Positions 14,301 to 22,300 of a stretch of DNA of 64,000 bases are shown in pieces. Positions within the stretch are counted from its first letter, which is position 1; every line of letters begins with the position of its first letter. The DNA comes from Trileptium ribeirensis (lineage: Eukaryota > Nematoda > Enoplea > Enoplida > Thoracostomopsidae): assembly GCA_030248225.1 (NCBI GenBank), contig JASANE010010112.1:62001-126000 (forward strand). Direction: 5' to 3'. The notes beneath the pieces were generated by a model. It ran no database searches. It saw only the letters and a program-made list of their open reading frames with translations, and had not been told where the DNA came from. The translations under genes were made by a program, and so were the position numbers.

Positions 14301-15632
14301 CGACCTTCGATTACTTTTATTATACATGCGGTCGTGGGGGGGGAGCTACAGGTCAGGTCGGGGGGGGCTACATTTTCATTAAAAATTTTTAATAGATGGG
14401 TCGATTCTAGTGGGGCTTTACTATGTTTATATCCGGCCTATTGTAAGACTGTATGCTAAATTTGGCTTTTTTAAATTTAAGTTTGGTCAGGTCGGGGGGC
14501 TACATTTTGCATACCCCATTTTGGCATTTTATGACCTTCGACCTCATAATGAAATAACACATGGACAGACTCTGATATTCTTTTTTTGAATAACACCTGT
14601 ACTGATTACGATTACCGTTATATAGCATTTTTGGCGCTACTGCACTCTACCAGCGTCTGAAAGCTGCCAGATTTGACCTTGGTCGGGGGGGGAGGCTACA
14701 TATCACGAAAAAAATTTTCGGAAGCTTGACGTCAGCTTCAGTGTCGATGCTTACTCCCAAGTTTTTCCGGAAAAATTAGCAAATACCAATGGATCACAGT
14801 GAAATGAAAAACACACATACGTAGCACGTGCTAGCGATACGGCGAACGTTTCTATTGGGACATGTGTTTTTGGCTTCATTTGGCCAACCCGGGTTGAGGG
14901 CCTCTGATTCCTGCTATGTTTGGGGTACAGAGGTCCACCACACCTCGTTATGATCGTCGGATATGCTATTACCACATCTCACAGCGACATTAAATTTCCT
15001 TACAAAAGACTGGTAGTATGGGCCAAAAAGTGCCGATGTAGCCCCCCACCCCCCAACTAAAATGACATGGTTTCGTGAAATGACCCAATTATCTCTTTAG
15101 ATAAAACCCGATACGAGTGTAAATATGTTGAACAATGAAAGCTTTATAAGCCAAATTAACTAAACGTGTGATAGTATTAGAGAGAAGTAAAAGAGACATC
15201 AAGATCTTGTATACCGCCTACTTCCAGTCGAGCGTTCTATTTCTTTGAAACAATAAACTGATGCACACGTAATTTCAGCACGTAACCGAACACCAAACGC
15301 TAAACAAATTAGAGCCATATCAGAATAACTATTCCGAACGCACTGTAACAGCTAAAATTGCGGGGAAAAGCTTTTATCAGAAAAATAAAAATTCTTATCA
15401 AAAGACCCGTTGACTTCAAAGCGATATAAAGTAACCTTTTATCCTTTCGGCGACAAAAAAGACACCAGAGATTAAAATCAATGAAACCAAGTCGGTACTG
15501 CGATTCATAATCGAGAAATCCAATCTTACATTTGTTCATCTTTAACTCGTGGATTTCTGTTTAAGTTAAGGTAAAAACTGAAGCTTTGTACAAAAAAGGA
15601 GCTTACCTTATTAAAGCAAATCCGTTTTTGAC
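2319..15632 (-). CDS. Histone deacetylase, HDAC6/HDAC10 (class IIb) type, partial split gene
   Basis: A Zn-dependent lysine (or polyamine) deacetylase assembled from minus-strand exons 15632-15607, 12451-12350, 10867-10639, 7646-7581, 5730-5671, 3801-3712 and 2888-2785, with a possible further exon at 2374-2319. Every junction has AG acceptor and GT donor dinucleotides and the phases fit throughout. The joined product covers the catalytic core in order: the PPGHH histidine dyad, the FNNVAIAA segment, DWDVHHG with two zinc ligands (Asp and His), SIHRY, SAGFD with the third zinc Asp, and GGYNL with the catalytic Tyr. The phrase [12 protein letters not shown] is closer to HDAC10 and the first domain of HDAC6 than to class I enzymes. 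The 5' exons (start codon, N-terminal about 90-130 residues) were not found. Oddities: about 10 extra residues before the VNVPLNE strand, and Thr where HDAC10 has its gatekeeper Glu. The intact frames suggest a live gene. Confidence 0.9.
2785..2888 (-). CDS. HDAC exon: GGYNL with catalytic Tyr
   Basis: 104 bp, entered in phase 0 after GCTGTTCCAG. It reads [34 protein letters not shown] and two bases of an Ala codon before GTACGT. Tyr of GGY is the transition-state residue and L-x-x-x-V-x-x-C-x-R-x-L-x-GD is the usual terminal helix. Without splicing at 2785 the frame stops some 15 codons later, so a short alternative terminus is possible. Confidence 0.92.
3712..3801 (-). CDS. HDAC exon: GEM...[11 protein letters not shown]
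   Basis: 90 bp, 30 codons in phase 0, between TATTTCAG and GTAGGC. It starts [13 protein letters not shown] and ends [17 protein letters not shown]. Compared with HDAC6 domain 1 (GEMAATPAGFAQ...), the TP turn is SA. The final Glu immediately precedes the GGYNL catalytic Tyr exon. Confidence 0.92.
5671..5730 (-). CDS. HDAC exon: VLVSAGFDA, third zinc ligand
   Basis: 60 bp, 20 codons in phase 0, between ATTTTAG and GTAAAG. It encodes [20 protein letters not shown]. The Asp of SAGFD is the third zinc ligand. The usual GDPxG after it is NDLTG here. Counting back 33 residues from the catalytic Tyr gives Thr (last codon of this exon) at the gatekeeper position, which is Glu in HDAC10, Lys in HDAC6 domain 1 and Leu in HDAC6 domain 2. 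Confidence 0.93.
6549..6892. mobile_element. Short TIR element, family with CTGGCCTGTCCACA ends, copy 1
   Basis: The left end CTGGCCTGTCCACAGTGGGG is mirrored at the right by GATGTGGACAGGCCAG, with GGAGGG and CCACTTTTCGG just inside. It is 344 bp, has no ORF and lies in an HDAC intron. Two further copies in this window share both ends and the internal ACCCCAACTCAGCCGAAACC-like block. Superfamily not determined. Confidence 0.75.
7581..7646 (-). CDS. HDAC exon: DSDYFAIF helix
   Basis: 66 bp, exactly 22 codons in phase 0 at both ends, between TTTATTTCAG and GTAAGA. It reads [14 protein letters not shown] then IIIPLAYE. This matches the family segment DADYxxAFxxxxxPxAxEF that follows the N-x-P-W-N strand. 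Only the exon's place between its neighbours and its phase make such a short stretch convincing. Confidence 0.88.
7920..8345 (-). repeat. Inverted members of the roughly 165-bp degenerate repeat family
   Basis: GGAGATAATTCCGTTTTCGTG and ACGAAGATATTGCCATTTTT, each followed by GTGTATT and a purine-rich block, are the reverse complement of the CGGCAATATCTCCG / CAAAATACACC block that recurs at 21.95-22.6 kb. Two or three degenerate units are recognisable. Non-coding. Confidence 0.55.
9636..10142. mobile_element. Non-autonomous TIR element related to the 6.5-kb nested element (copy 1)
   Basis: The left end (TTTAAGGTGACCCTACCAAC, then TATCCTATTTTG) and the right end (CAAAATAGGATGG, then TTGGCGGGGTCACCTTAAG) are inverted repeats over about 45 bp with a few mismatches, starting ATGYGYGAATAAA. 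The 507-bp body has no ORF. It contains the palindrome GTTCGCGAAC (about 9871), a motif shared with the subterminal regions of the nested element at 42-48.6 kb. Confidence 0.8.
10639..10867 (-). CDS. HDAC exon: zinc-binding DWDVHHG and HRY segment
   Basis: 229 bp (one split base plus 76 codons) between TTTGTTTCAG and GTAAGT. It encodes [19 protein letters not shown], then [30 protein letters not shown], and ends VNVPLNE. The Asp and His of DVH are zinc ligands. The usual G-N/Q-G-T after HH is GHAT here. Between HFVG and TNVNVPLNE there are about 17 residues (rich in Ala) where HDAC10 has about seven, and the usual Trp of PWN is Leu. The frame is open throughout and GC is higher than in the flanking introns. 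Confidence 0.95.
11916..12279. mobile_element. Short TIR element, CTGGCCTGTCCACA family, copy 2
   Basis: The left end AGCCTGTCCACAGTGGGGC and right end GCTGTGGACAGGACT are inverted. Internal blocks CCCCCATGTCCGTGAGATTT and CCACTCCGCCGAAACCCCTC match copy 1. It lies in the intron just downstream of the PPGHH exon. No ORF. Confidence 0.75.
12350..12451 (-). CDS. HDAC exon: PPGHH and FNNVAIAA segment
   Basis: 102 bp, entered with one base of a split Arg codon after TTTCAG and left after CG before GTAAGA. It carries [19 protein letters not shown] followed by [14 protein letters not shown]. The adjacent His pair is the general acid/base dyad of deacetylases. The Arg split across the 3' junction precedes the ILIVDWDV strand of the next exon, as in human HDAC6 and HDAC10. 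Confidence 0.92.
13238..13405. mobile_element. Short TIR element, CTGGCCTGTCCACA family, internally deleted copy 3
   Basis: It begins CTGACATGTCTACAATCCTC and ends CCATTGTGGACAGGCCAG. It retains both termini but is only 168 bp against about 350 bp in the other two, so most of the interior is missing. The body keeps the CTCACGAACATGGGGGAATT block in inverted orientation relative to copy 1. Confidence 0.7.
13518..15089. mobile_element. 1.57-kb TIR element with poly-G tracts, TA target site
   Basis: A perfect 25-bp terminal inverted repeat begins ATTGGGTCATTTCACGAAAC at 13518 and is mirrored at 15065-15089. TA dinucleotides flank both ends, consistent with a TA duplication as in Tc1/mariner-type insertions. 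Inside, GGTCGGGGGG(n)CTACA recurs at about 14030, 14050, 14335, 14360, 14490 and 14680, with a C-rich counterpart near 15040. Open stretches at 13634-13858 and 13862-14122 resemble no transposase I know. It lies between HDAC exons 15607 and 12451. Confidence 0.8.
15607..15632 (-). CDS. HDAC exon: 26-bp micro-exon (VKNGFALI + split Arg)
   Basis: An acceptor TATTTAG precedes the exon and GTAAGC follows it. It encodes VKNGFALI plus the first two bases of an Arg codon, completed by the first G of the next exon (AG|G). In the family this segment directly precedes PPGHH (NGxALVRPPGHH), so position, phase and residues all agree. It starts in phase 0, so an upstream exon ending on a complete codon is expected beyond 15632. 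Confidence 0.8.
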
Positions 15633-16229
15633 CTAAATACAACAAAAAAATTTAGTTTGAAACACAATAATCATTATTCTATTTGTGCTGTAGACGGCTC
15701 TCTTCGCTGGCATCATGCAACAATTCATGACTAATACTTTGTAGGATTATGGGTCATGATACTCCCACAGTAATACATTGCCTATGATGTTGATGTGTGT
15801 TTGTTTTTGCCCCTCATCCGACACAAAATTCTGTTCTTTGAACGTGCCGACTTATATTATGGTGTGCGCTTACTGTTTTACAGATGCCTGTTACCCCTTT
15901 CCGCCTGCTAAGTCATTTGGCGATACGGTAATCGATACCCCAAACAACATAAAGTCGGAAAAAAACGGGAACCCCATCTCCGAAAGAGTATAGTGTCGAT
16001 GGTTGTGTTGTGTCATACTCGTTTGTGATTTTTTGCGAACACCGACGAAACGGCAAACAGGACGGGATAGAAATTACGCTGCCATTCGAAGGAGTTGATG
16101 TCGGAGAACCAAACAAACAGGCCATGGTTCATTGCCTCTCGCAGAATTTTCAGCAAATGGAGAGACCAGTTATTTTATCTCACTAAACAAAGTAAGCTGA
16201 GGCATTTTTATCATATATTATTATTCTGG

Positions 16230-16660
16230 GATCTCCAAATTGGGGGAGACGGTGGGGGCCTCTGACTTTTCGGTTCCCCCTGGTTCAGAACTGGTGTCCC
16301 CGGTACATACCCCCTGGCAAAATTTTGGGCTCCCTCAGGTTCACCGTCTCTTGGCAAATTTTTTGTTTCCAATCAGTCCAAAGTACATAAAATTTGATCA
16401 AAGTTTGTACTAAAATTCTGTTCTGAAGCCAAACATTTCGCAAATGTTGTCAAAATTTGCTTCAAAATAGCTTTGTCTCTCCATCAAAAGAATATTAACA
16501 GTGTTTCTGACACGATTTTTAACCGTTTCTCTCTTGACAAAATGCCCCCTCGCAAAATTGGGTTCCCTTCCGAAACAGGCCATGGTTCATTCCCTCTCGC
16601 AAAATTTTCAGCAAATGGAGAGACCAGTTATTTTATCTCACTAAACAAAAACTGCAATGA
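16230..16660. repeat. Interspersed repeat, GGCAAAATTTTGGGCTCCC family, copy 1
   Basis: Blocks such as CTGGCAAAATTTTGGGCTCC, CTTGGCAAATTTTTTGTTTCC and CAAAATTTGCTTCAAAATA recur at 22.62-22.96 kb. The last 75 bp (about 16573-16650) repeat the sequence at 16117-16195 directly, from GCCATGGTTCATT through AGAGACCAGTTATTTTATCT. Non-coding and non-autonomous; superfamily unknown. Confidence 0.6.
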
Positions 16661-16934
16661 ATAACTAGTAACTCTACCGAGATTGCAGACCGTAGCGAAG
16701 CATAGGTACACCTACGCTTTTGCGTGCACATCAAATCAACTCTCGATAGCAATCGTCGATATGCTATATGTGGACATCACACAATACCAGCACAAGTTAC
16801 AACAAAACTAACACCGGCAATGAGTTTCCCATGCCCCAAAACCAACAAGTGCAACTTATCAGCCGCCCATGACGTCAGAACAAATTTTTGAATTTTGGGT
16901 CGGGGAACCATTGGGGCACCATGCTCTGTTTGTC

Positions 16935-18145
16935 CAACGCTAGCCTAAATAGTGTCTCTGACCACTGATCAGAAAATTACCTTCTATCTATTATTTTATC
17001 TTAGAATCATATAAACCATTAATTTTAAGTTTCCTACAGAACAACATGCAACAAACGTATGTGTAGTAAAGGGAGGCGACTAGAGACAGAGCGAAAGTGT
17101 GTATTCTACGCTCCAAGCTTTGTAAGCACTCTAGATGTGCTTTTGGGAGGTTTTATTACGATTCGACACACCCACGAAGGGTACATGGCTAAAATCGGCC
17201 ATTTTTTGGGACATTTTTGCTCATGACTCGGCAACCTTGATCCGATTTGAATCATTTTGATATCAAAATGTGTGCCCTAGGAAGCTTTACTTATGGCAGG
17301 GAGTAACCGGAATTCCGGTTCCGGTTCCGGCGAAAATCGATTTCCGGTTACGGTTCCGGCAAACGGCAAAAACCATACCGGAACCAGAATTCCGGTTTAA
17401 AAGTTTTGTTTGAAATTTTCCACGTTTTTTGCTTCATCCTGTAATCCAAACATATGTAATATATATAATACAATGATCAAGCTCCAATACAACCAAGCAA
17501 AAGAAAAGATTAACTAACCAATTTGCCGTGTGAAACGTAAGTAGGGCACATAATTTGAGCAGGAATTTTTCATAAGAATCTGCAGGAGTTTGTTAAATCA
17601 AAGCCAGGTCGATGCTTGTAGCAGCTATTTTACGCATCAGAAGTCTGTGGGATACATTTGAATTAAACCGGTCCAACTAATTAACAGAATATGGCTTACG
17701 CAGAAGTACTTAGGGTATGCTTGGCTAACATAAATTGTGTCAAGCACCCGTCAGTGCGCTTGTAAACTTGGTAAATCAGTCTAAATTGAAGTAAACTAAC
17801 GTTAACTGCAACGCAGCTAGAAACTGCTTTCTTGGCAATGAACTGTATTTATTGAAACTGTGCGAGCAGCATCACAGTGTGTCTCATTTATAGCATTCTG
17901 ATTAGAAAGTTATCATCATTATGATCTAACTGACGGGCACTGTTTGTTCAACGCTAGCCTAAACAGTGTCTCTGACCACTGATCAGAAAATTACCGTCTA
18001 TCTATTATTTTCTCTTAGAATCATATAAACCAATAATTTTAAGTTTCCTACAGAACATGCAACAAACGTATGTGTAGTAAAGGGAGGCGGCTGGAGACAG
18101 AGCGAAAGTGTGTATTCTACGCTCCAAGCTTTGTAAGCACATTCG
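16935..18145. repeat. Direct duplication of about 200 bp, copies about 1.01 kb apart
   Basis: The segments at about 16935-17137 and 17948-18145 are nearly identical, both running from CAACGCTAGCCTAAA through CTCCAAGCTTTGTAAGCAC with scattered substitutions and a three-base indel. The second copy lies inside the hAT element and the first lies outside it, so either the element captured flanking sequence or the region was duplicated. Confidence 0.8.
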
Positions 18146-18435
18146 ATTTGACGCAGTATACGCAATGGTGTACAGTGGAAGACATTTTTTGCTCTGAATT
18201 TCCAAAAACCGACATATTTGATCGATAAATAAACATTATTAGCTTCCTCAGTCTCTTTAAAGCTTCAGAAAGGCAATAATACCATCGCAATACATTAAGT
18301 TTAATGTAAAAGTTATTTTCAATGCATTTTAAATCCACTATACCTTCATTTCTTCCATCATCTGTTTTACTATATATAAATTTCGAAGACCAGGTTCCGG
18401 TTCCGGTTTAAATGGACGGTTCCGGTTATTCCCTG
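17297..18435. mobile_element. Non-autonomous hAT-type element with 8-bp target duplication
   Basis: The left end CAGGGAGTAACCGGAATTCC and right end (reverse complement CAGGGAATAACCGGAACCGT) are inverted repeats with the CAGGG start typical of hAT elements. The flanking octamers are ACTTATGG on the left and ATTTATGG on the right, seven of eight identical, as expected for the 8-bp hAT duplication. Repeated CCGGTTCCGG motifs lie just inside both ends. No transposase frame was seen in its 1139 bp. Confidence 0.82.
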
Positions 18436-19242
18436 ATTTATGGGTATATAAATTGTTTGGCCGGATCCCTATGCATGGGGGAATTAAGCAAATTTTCAAA
18501 TTTCCAAAATTTTGGTCAAATTTTGTCGAGGTGTAGCTATGTAACCACTTAAGCGATTCGAACGATATTTGGGGTGTGAATAGATCTGCTGCGGGGCTAC
18601 CTGGAGGAACAAATTTGATGTAGGACCCATGAGTCAATTGGTATTTGAGGCAAATTTGACCCGTCGCCATATATAGTCATCTGTGACATTGCTAATTCTA
18701 ACGATATATTATTAGATTTGTGGTCAAAATAAGTTCATATGGGTTTTCGTGGGTGCTGATTTTAAATCTTCAACGTATTTGAACGTATCTCTTCGTGTAG
18801 AGGTAGTTATATCAATGGGTGAGACAAGGCGAATGCTGCGAAAGGGACAAGTGCCATGCAGTCTGTAGCAAATTCAGTTTATGTTTTCTGTGCTACTGTG
18901 CTTTAGTTAGGGTTCTTATAATATATACATAGATTACGTACATATGTTGTTGACGATTCGTAAGTTCTGAGGTAGAGTTAATCTTCGTAGGGTGCGCATT
19001 AGATATCTGACCATCAGCTTTGCTGCATCTATGCCTTATTGAACAGCAAATTAATAAATATTTTTTGGTGAGTTACATCTTTGTTTCGCAACAGGAATAC
19101 GTTTTTAATGAGTTCTTCCACTGCATGTTAACGTTACAGTTTCTTATTTCTCCGAATTCATACACTTGGCATGGAGCCAAGACTCTAGTACAACAAGGTC
19201 TAGAAACCTGACAACAATTTGGAAAAATCACTACAATCTTAC

Positions 19243-19346
19243 GTAGTTTTGATATATCATGGTAAGATATTTTGTACGCAAGTCCGCAACTCCATCATGA
19301 AACATATCGATATAAGCATGATCATTCAACGTTTTGCCATATAAAT
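19243..19346 (-). CDS. GST exon: start of helical domain (LYGK...IYQNY)
   Basis: 104 bp, entered with two bases (AT) that complete an Asp codon begun at 23611, after ATATTTCAG, and left in phase 0 before GTAAGA. It encodes LYGKTLNDHAYIDMFHDGV then ADLRTKYLTMIYQNY. The helical hydrophobic-site domain begins here, and the missing downstream exon should start on a full codon. Confidence 0.92.
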
Positions 19347-22300
19347 CTGAAATATGATCCAGGTACATCGTATTACAGTGCACCTAAACTAAAGGTCAAT
19401 AATGATGGAAACTATATCGCCGCCTCAATGTGCTACTTCGACTGCGACCGATTTACAATCCATCTTCCTATCAATAATTCTTGAAATTCTTAATATTTTT
19501 TAAATCAGTTGTTTAAAAATTGCTTTTAACATCAACCGTGACCGCTTCGGCCGCGCCTCAGACCAATATTTTTTGCATATTTTAGAACTTTGTGTTCAGC
19601 ACCATTGGATATTATCAATTTCTGGATTTCAAAATACTCCGATTGAACAGCTAACAGCAACTGGTTAATGTCCTCTGGCAACATTTTCTCCGAATGAAGA
19701 AATCGGTTTTCGGGAATCATGTATATATTCCTAATACTGTACTACAATGTTTTTAATGCTCAACTCTTGTATTTTAAAACGGTGCTCACAATAATTGATA
19801 TTGGGTCTCCCGAACCAATTAATTAAAAGGCACCCCTAATTTATAATGAAACTGGCAAAAGTTTCAGAGAATAGAGCAGTCAGGATTTGAGGATTACTAC
19901 TACACATACCAGTTACGGCACTCCAATTTTCCAATTTTTGCAATTGTACTCTAATCTAAACACTCATATCTTTGTATTCCGAAGCAGTGTAGTTACGTTT
20001 TAAAATTAAACCTGTAATCACTGGAATCATTGTTTTTTTATTCAAAGTGTTTAAATTTCTAATGTTAACATTGGACACCAATAGTATGAATGGAACTAAT
20101 TAATGTAACCTTCGTGTAGCAATTATTGGTCGTGTGTTTCAAAAAAATCACAAAAACTTCTATAATAAATTATTTACATATAAATAAGCCAATTAAATTA
20201 CATCATGCTATACATTTCGAGACACAATGTCTGTGGCAATATACAACGTACTCATAAACTAATTTTTACGTCTTTATTATATGCTCGTAAACGCGCACCG
20301 CTAGCACGACTGAAAGCCCTAAATAGTGAAGCCTAGTTTATCGGCTTGGTTTTTGACATACCTCTGCTTACGGAAGCTAAAATCTATATACATGGCATGA
20401 CAGCATAACCAACAGGACAGAAAACCTTGAAGATCTCTAAACAGCAGAAGCTTATCACCGCCGCGTGTAGCCCAACTGAACAGAAAACGAGTCTTTAGTC
20501 ACAGCTCAGGTCTAACAAACAAGATTGTGACGAAACATCATGTTGTGATGACTTTGTGTTTTATGATGCTTTTTTCAAATTTTGGTGTCAAAACACAATA
20601 ACACAATAATTCATGTGTAACAGTGGCAATAAACACTTCATATAAAGCACGAAATATTAAAGTTCATTCAATTTATAATTGAAGACTTCCGTACAAGAAG
20701 TGACTAAGCTACCTTTTTGAATATGATGGAGTTATATATATTTTCTGAAAACTCGGACAGTTTTCTGTGTGAAACTTGCATTTTTAGCGTGCAAGAATTA
20801 CCCATGTGCATATATCTGAATGTAGAAATGTTTTACACATTTTTTCGAGATTTCCGAGGCACAATATGTATCTAACCGATATAAACTAGCACTTAGACAC
20901 ATCTTACGCTCAGATTTTTATAATGTTGCACAGACACTTTGTGTACCTGGCTATATTTTGCACAAAATTTATACTACCATGAATACGCAACGCGTTACCG
21001 GTGCATCCAGAATCAATCCAGCCGCTCAGATCGGTCGAAACGATAACAGTCTGGTGTGGAAGTCTACTCTTTGTGAGTCAGAAGGTGGAAACGACAATCC
21101 AAATAGTGGGCCCCGTTAATGGAAACAAAAACGGAATTTTCAGCTTGCAAGCAAAATGCGCTAAAGCGAGCAGTTGCTACGGCCCTGGTCAAGTGCCTAC
21201 AGGAAGATACGGAGACATTTACCGGAAAACACTGTGCCTGCTGGTATTATTCATTGTGGAAAGACAAGGCGGTACAAAGGGATGCAGTTAAACCATCATA
21301 GATGAAATGCGCCGCAAAGTGCACGTGCATTTTTACAGTGTTGTGACGCAATGCAAACATTCCGTCCATAACTTCATAAATATCGGCATCATTGAATACC
21401 CAGTCTGCTCGTGCCGGTTGTGGCGAAAGTTAATTACTATAGTGCAACAAGTTGTGCTAAAATTTTACAGTGCATAGAAATCTGTTGACTACGCTATCCA
21501 CACATTGTGTAGATACACTCAATGTAGACTTTTAGATTTTTAAACTTATCGCTATTAAATTTTTTGTCGAACAGTGTACCCAATTCCCGATGCTTATTGA
21601 ATTCTGAGTGTAAGAGAGTGAGTGAATTAAACGCCGCTAACATTATCCCTGGTCAGAGTGGCAAATTTCGACAGTGTCCGTTTTTGGAATGACGCACAAA
21701 TCTTCAGCGGAATAGACTGACTAAGGCGATAGGTCATTAGAAAGTTTAAAATTTCTATTTATGCTGTGCATTTGTTCTTTAGTTGAACAGATTTCCCTTC
21801 TCCTGGCCTAAAAGTGGCCGTGGTTGGATTGTGAAGCATCCCGAAAAACACATTAGTTATCATTTTTCTGCTTGTAAAGCAAATAAGCCTCTATGAGATT
21901 ATAATACCGTCCTGTCCGACTTTATCAGGTAGGATTTAGGTGAAAAGTGGTTATTAAATGGATCAATAAAACCTAAAATACACCAAAACGGCAATATCTC
22001 CGTTCGAGCTATATGAGAGTTTCTAGTTTAATTTCGTAGAAGAATTACCCTCTCATAGCTGCGCATAGTGTGCTGCTGTTTCCAATATATATGCAACAGG
22101 GTTGGCCCAACGGTCCCATGAGACTCAAAATACACTAAAATCGCAATATCACCGAAAGCACTCGAACTTTAGGGGCGAAAATAGTTTCATTTTGTAAAGC
22201 TCTTTATTCTCTAAATGGCTCCGCATACTGTGCTGCTGTTGTTTCCTTTATTTATGCTGCAGGTTAGCTAGAAATAAAGCTTTCAAAATGCCTATAAGAC

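Noticed and set aside
17570..17640. Minus-strand SYEKFLLKLCALL after TCCTGCAG, resembling the next GST exon
   Set aside because: The frame is wrong for the phase-0 donor at 19243, and the following residues do not match the family's L-P-x-x-L-K-x-F-E segment.
18338..18670. Minus-strand open stretch of 110 codons
   Set aside because: It overlaps the right end of the hAT element and its CCGGTTCCGG repeats. No family match.
19532..19720. Minus-strand 62-codon open stretch between GST exons 23611 and 19346
   Set aside because: Codon use looks plausible, but it would break the verified phase-1 junction between those two exons and has no recognised domain.
20979..21301. Plus-strand open stretches with higher GC (including METKTEFSACKQNALKRAVA)
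   Set aside because: No family resemblance that survives comparison (LC8 dynein light chain was considered and does not fit). Left unannotated.
21480..21530. Minus-strand SVYLHN, resembling the HDAC YxHP segment
   Set aside because: The flanking residues do not continue the family pattern, and a stop follows four codons later.
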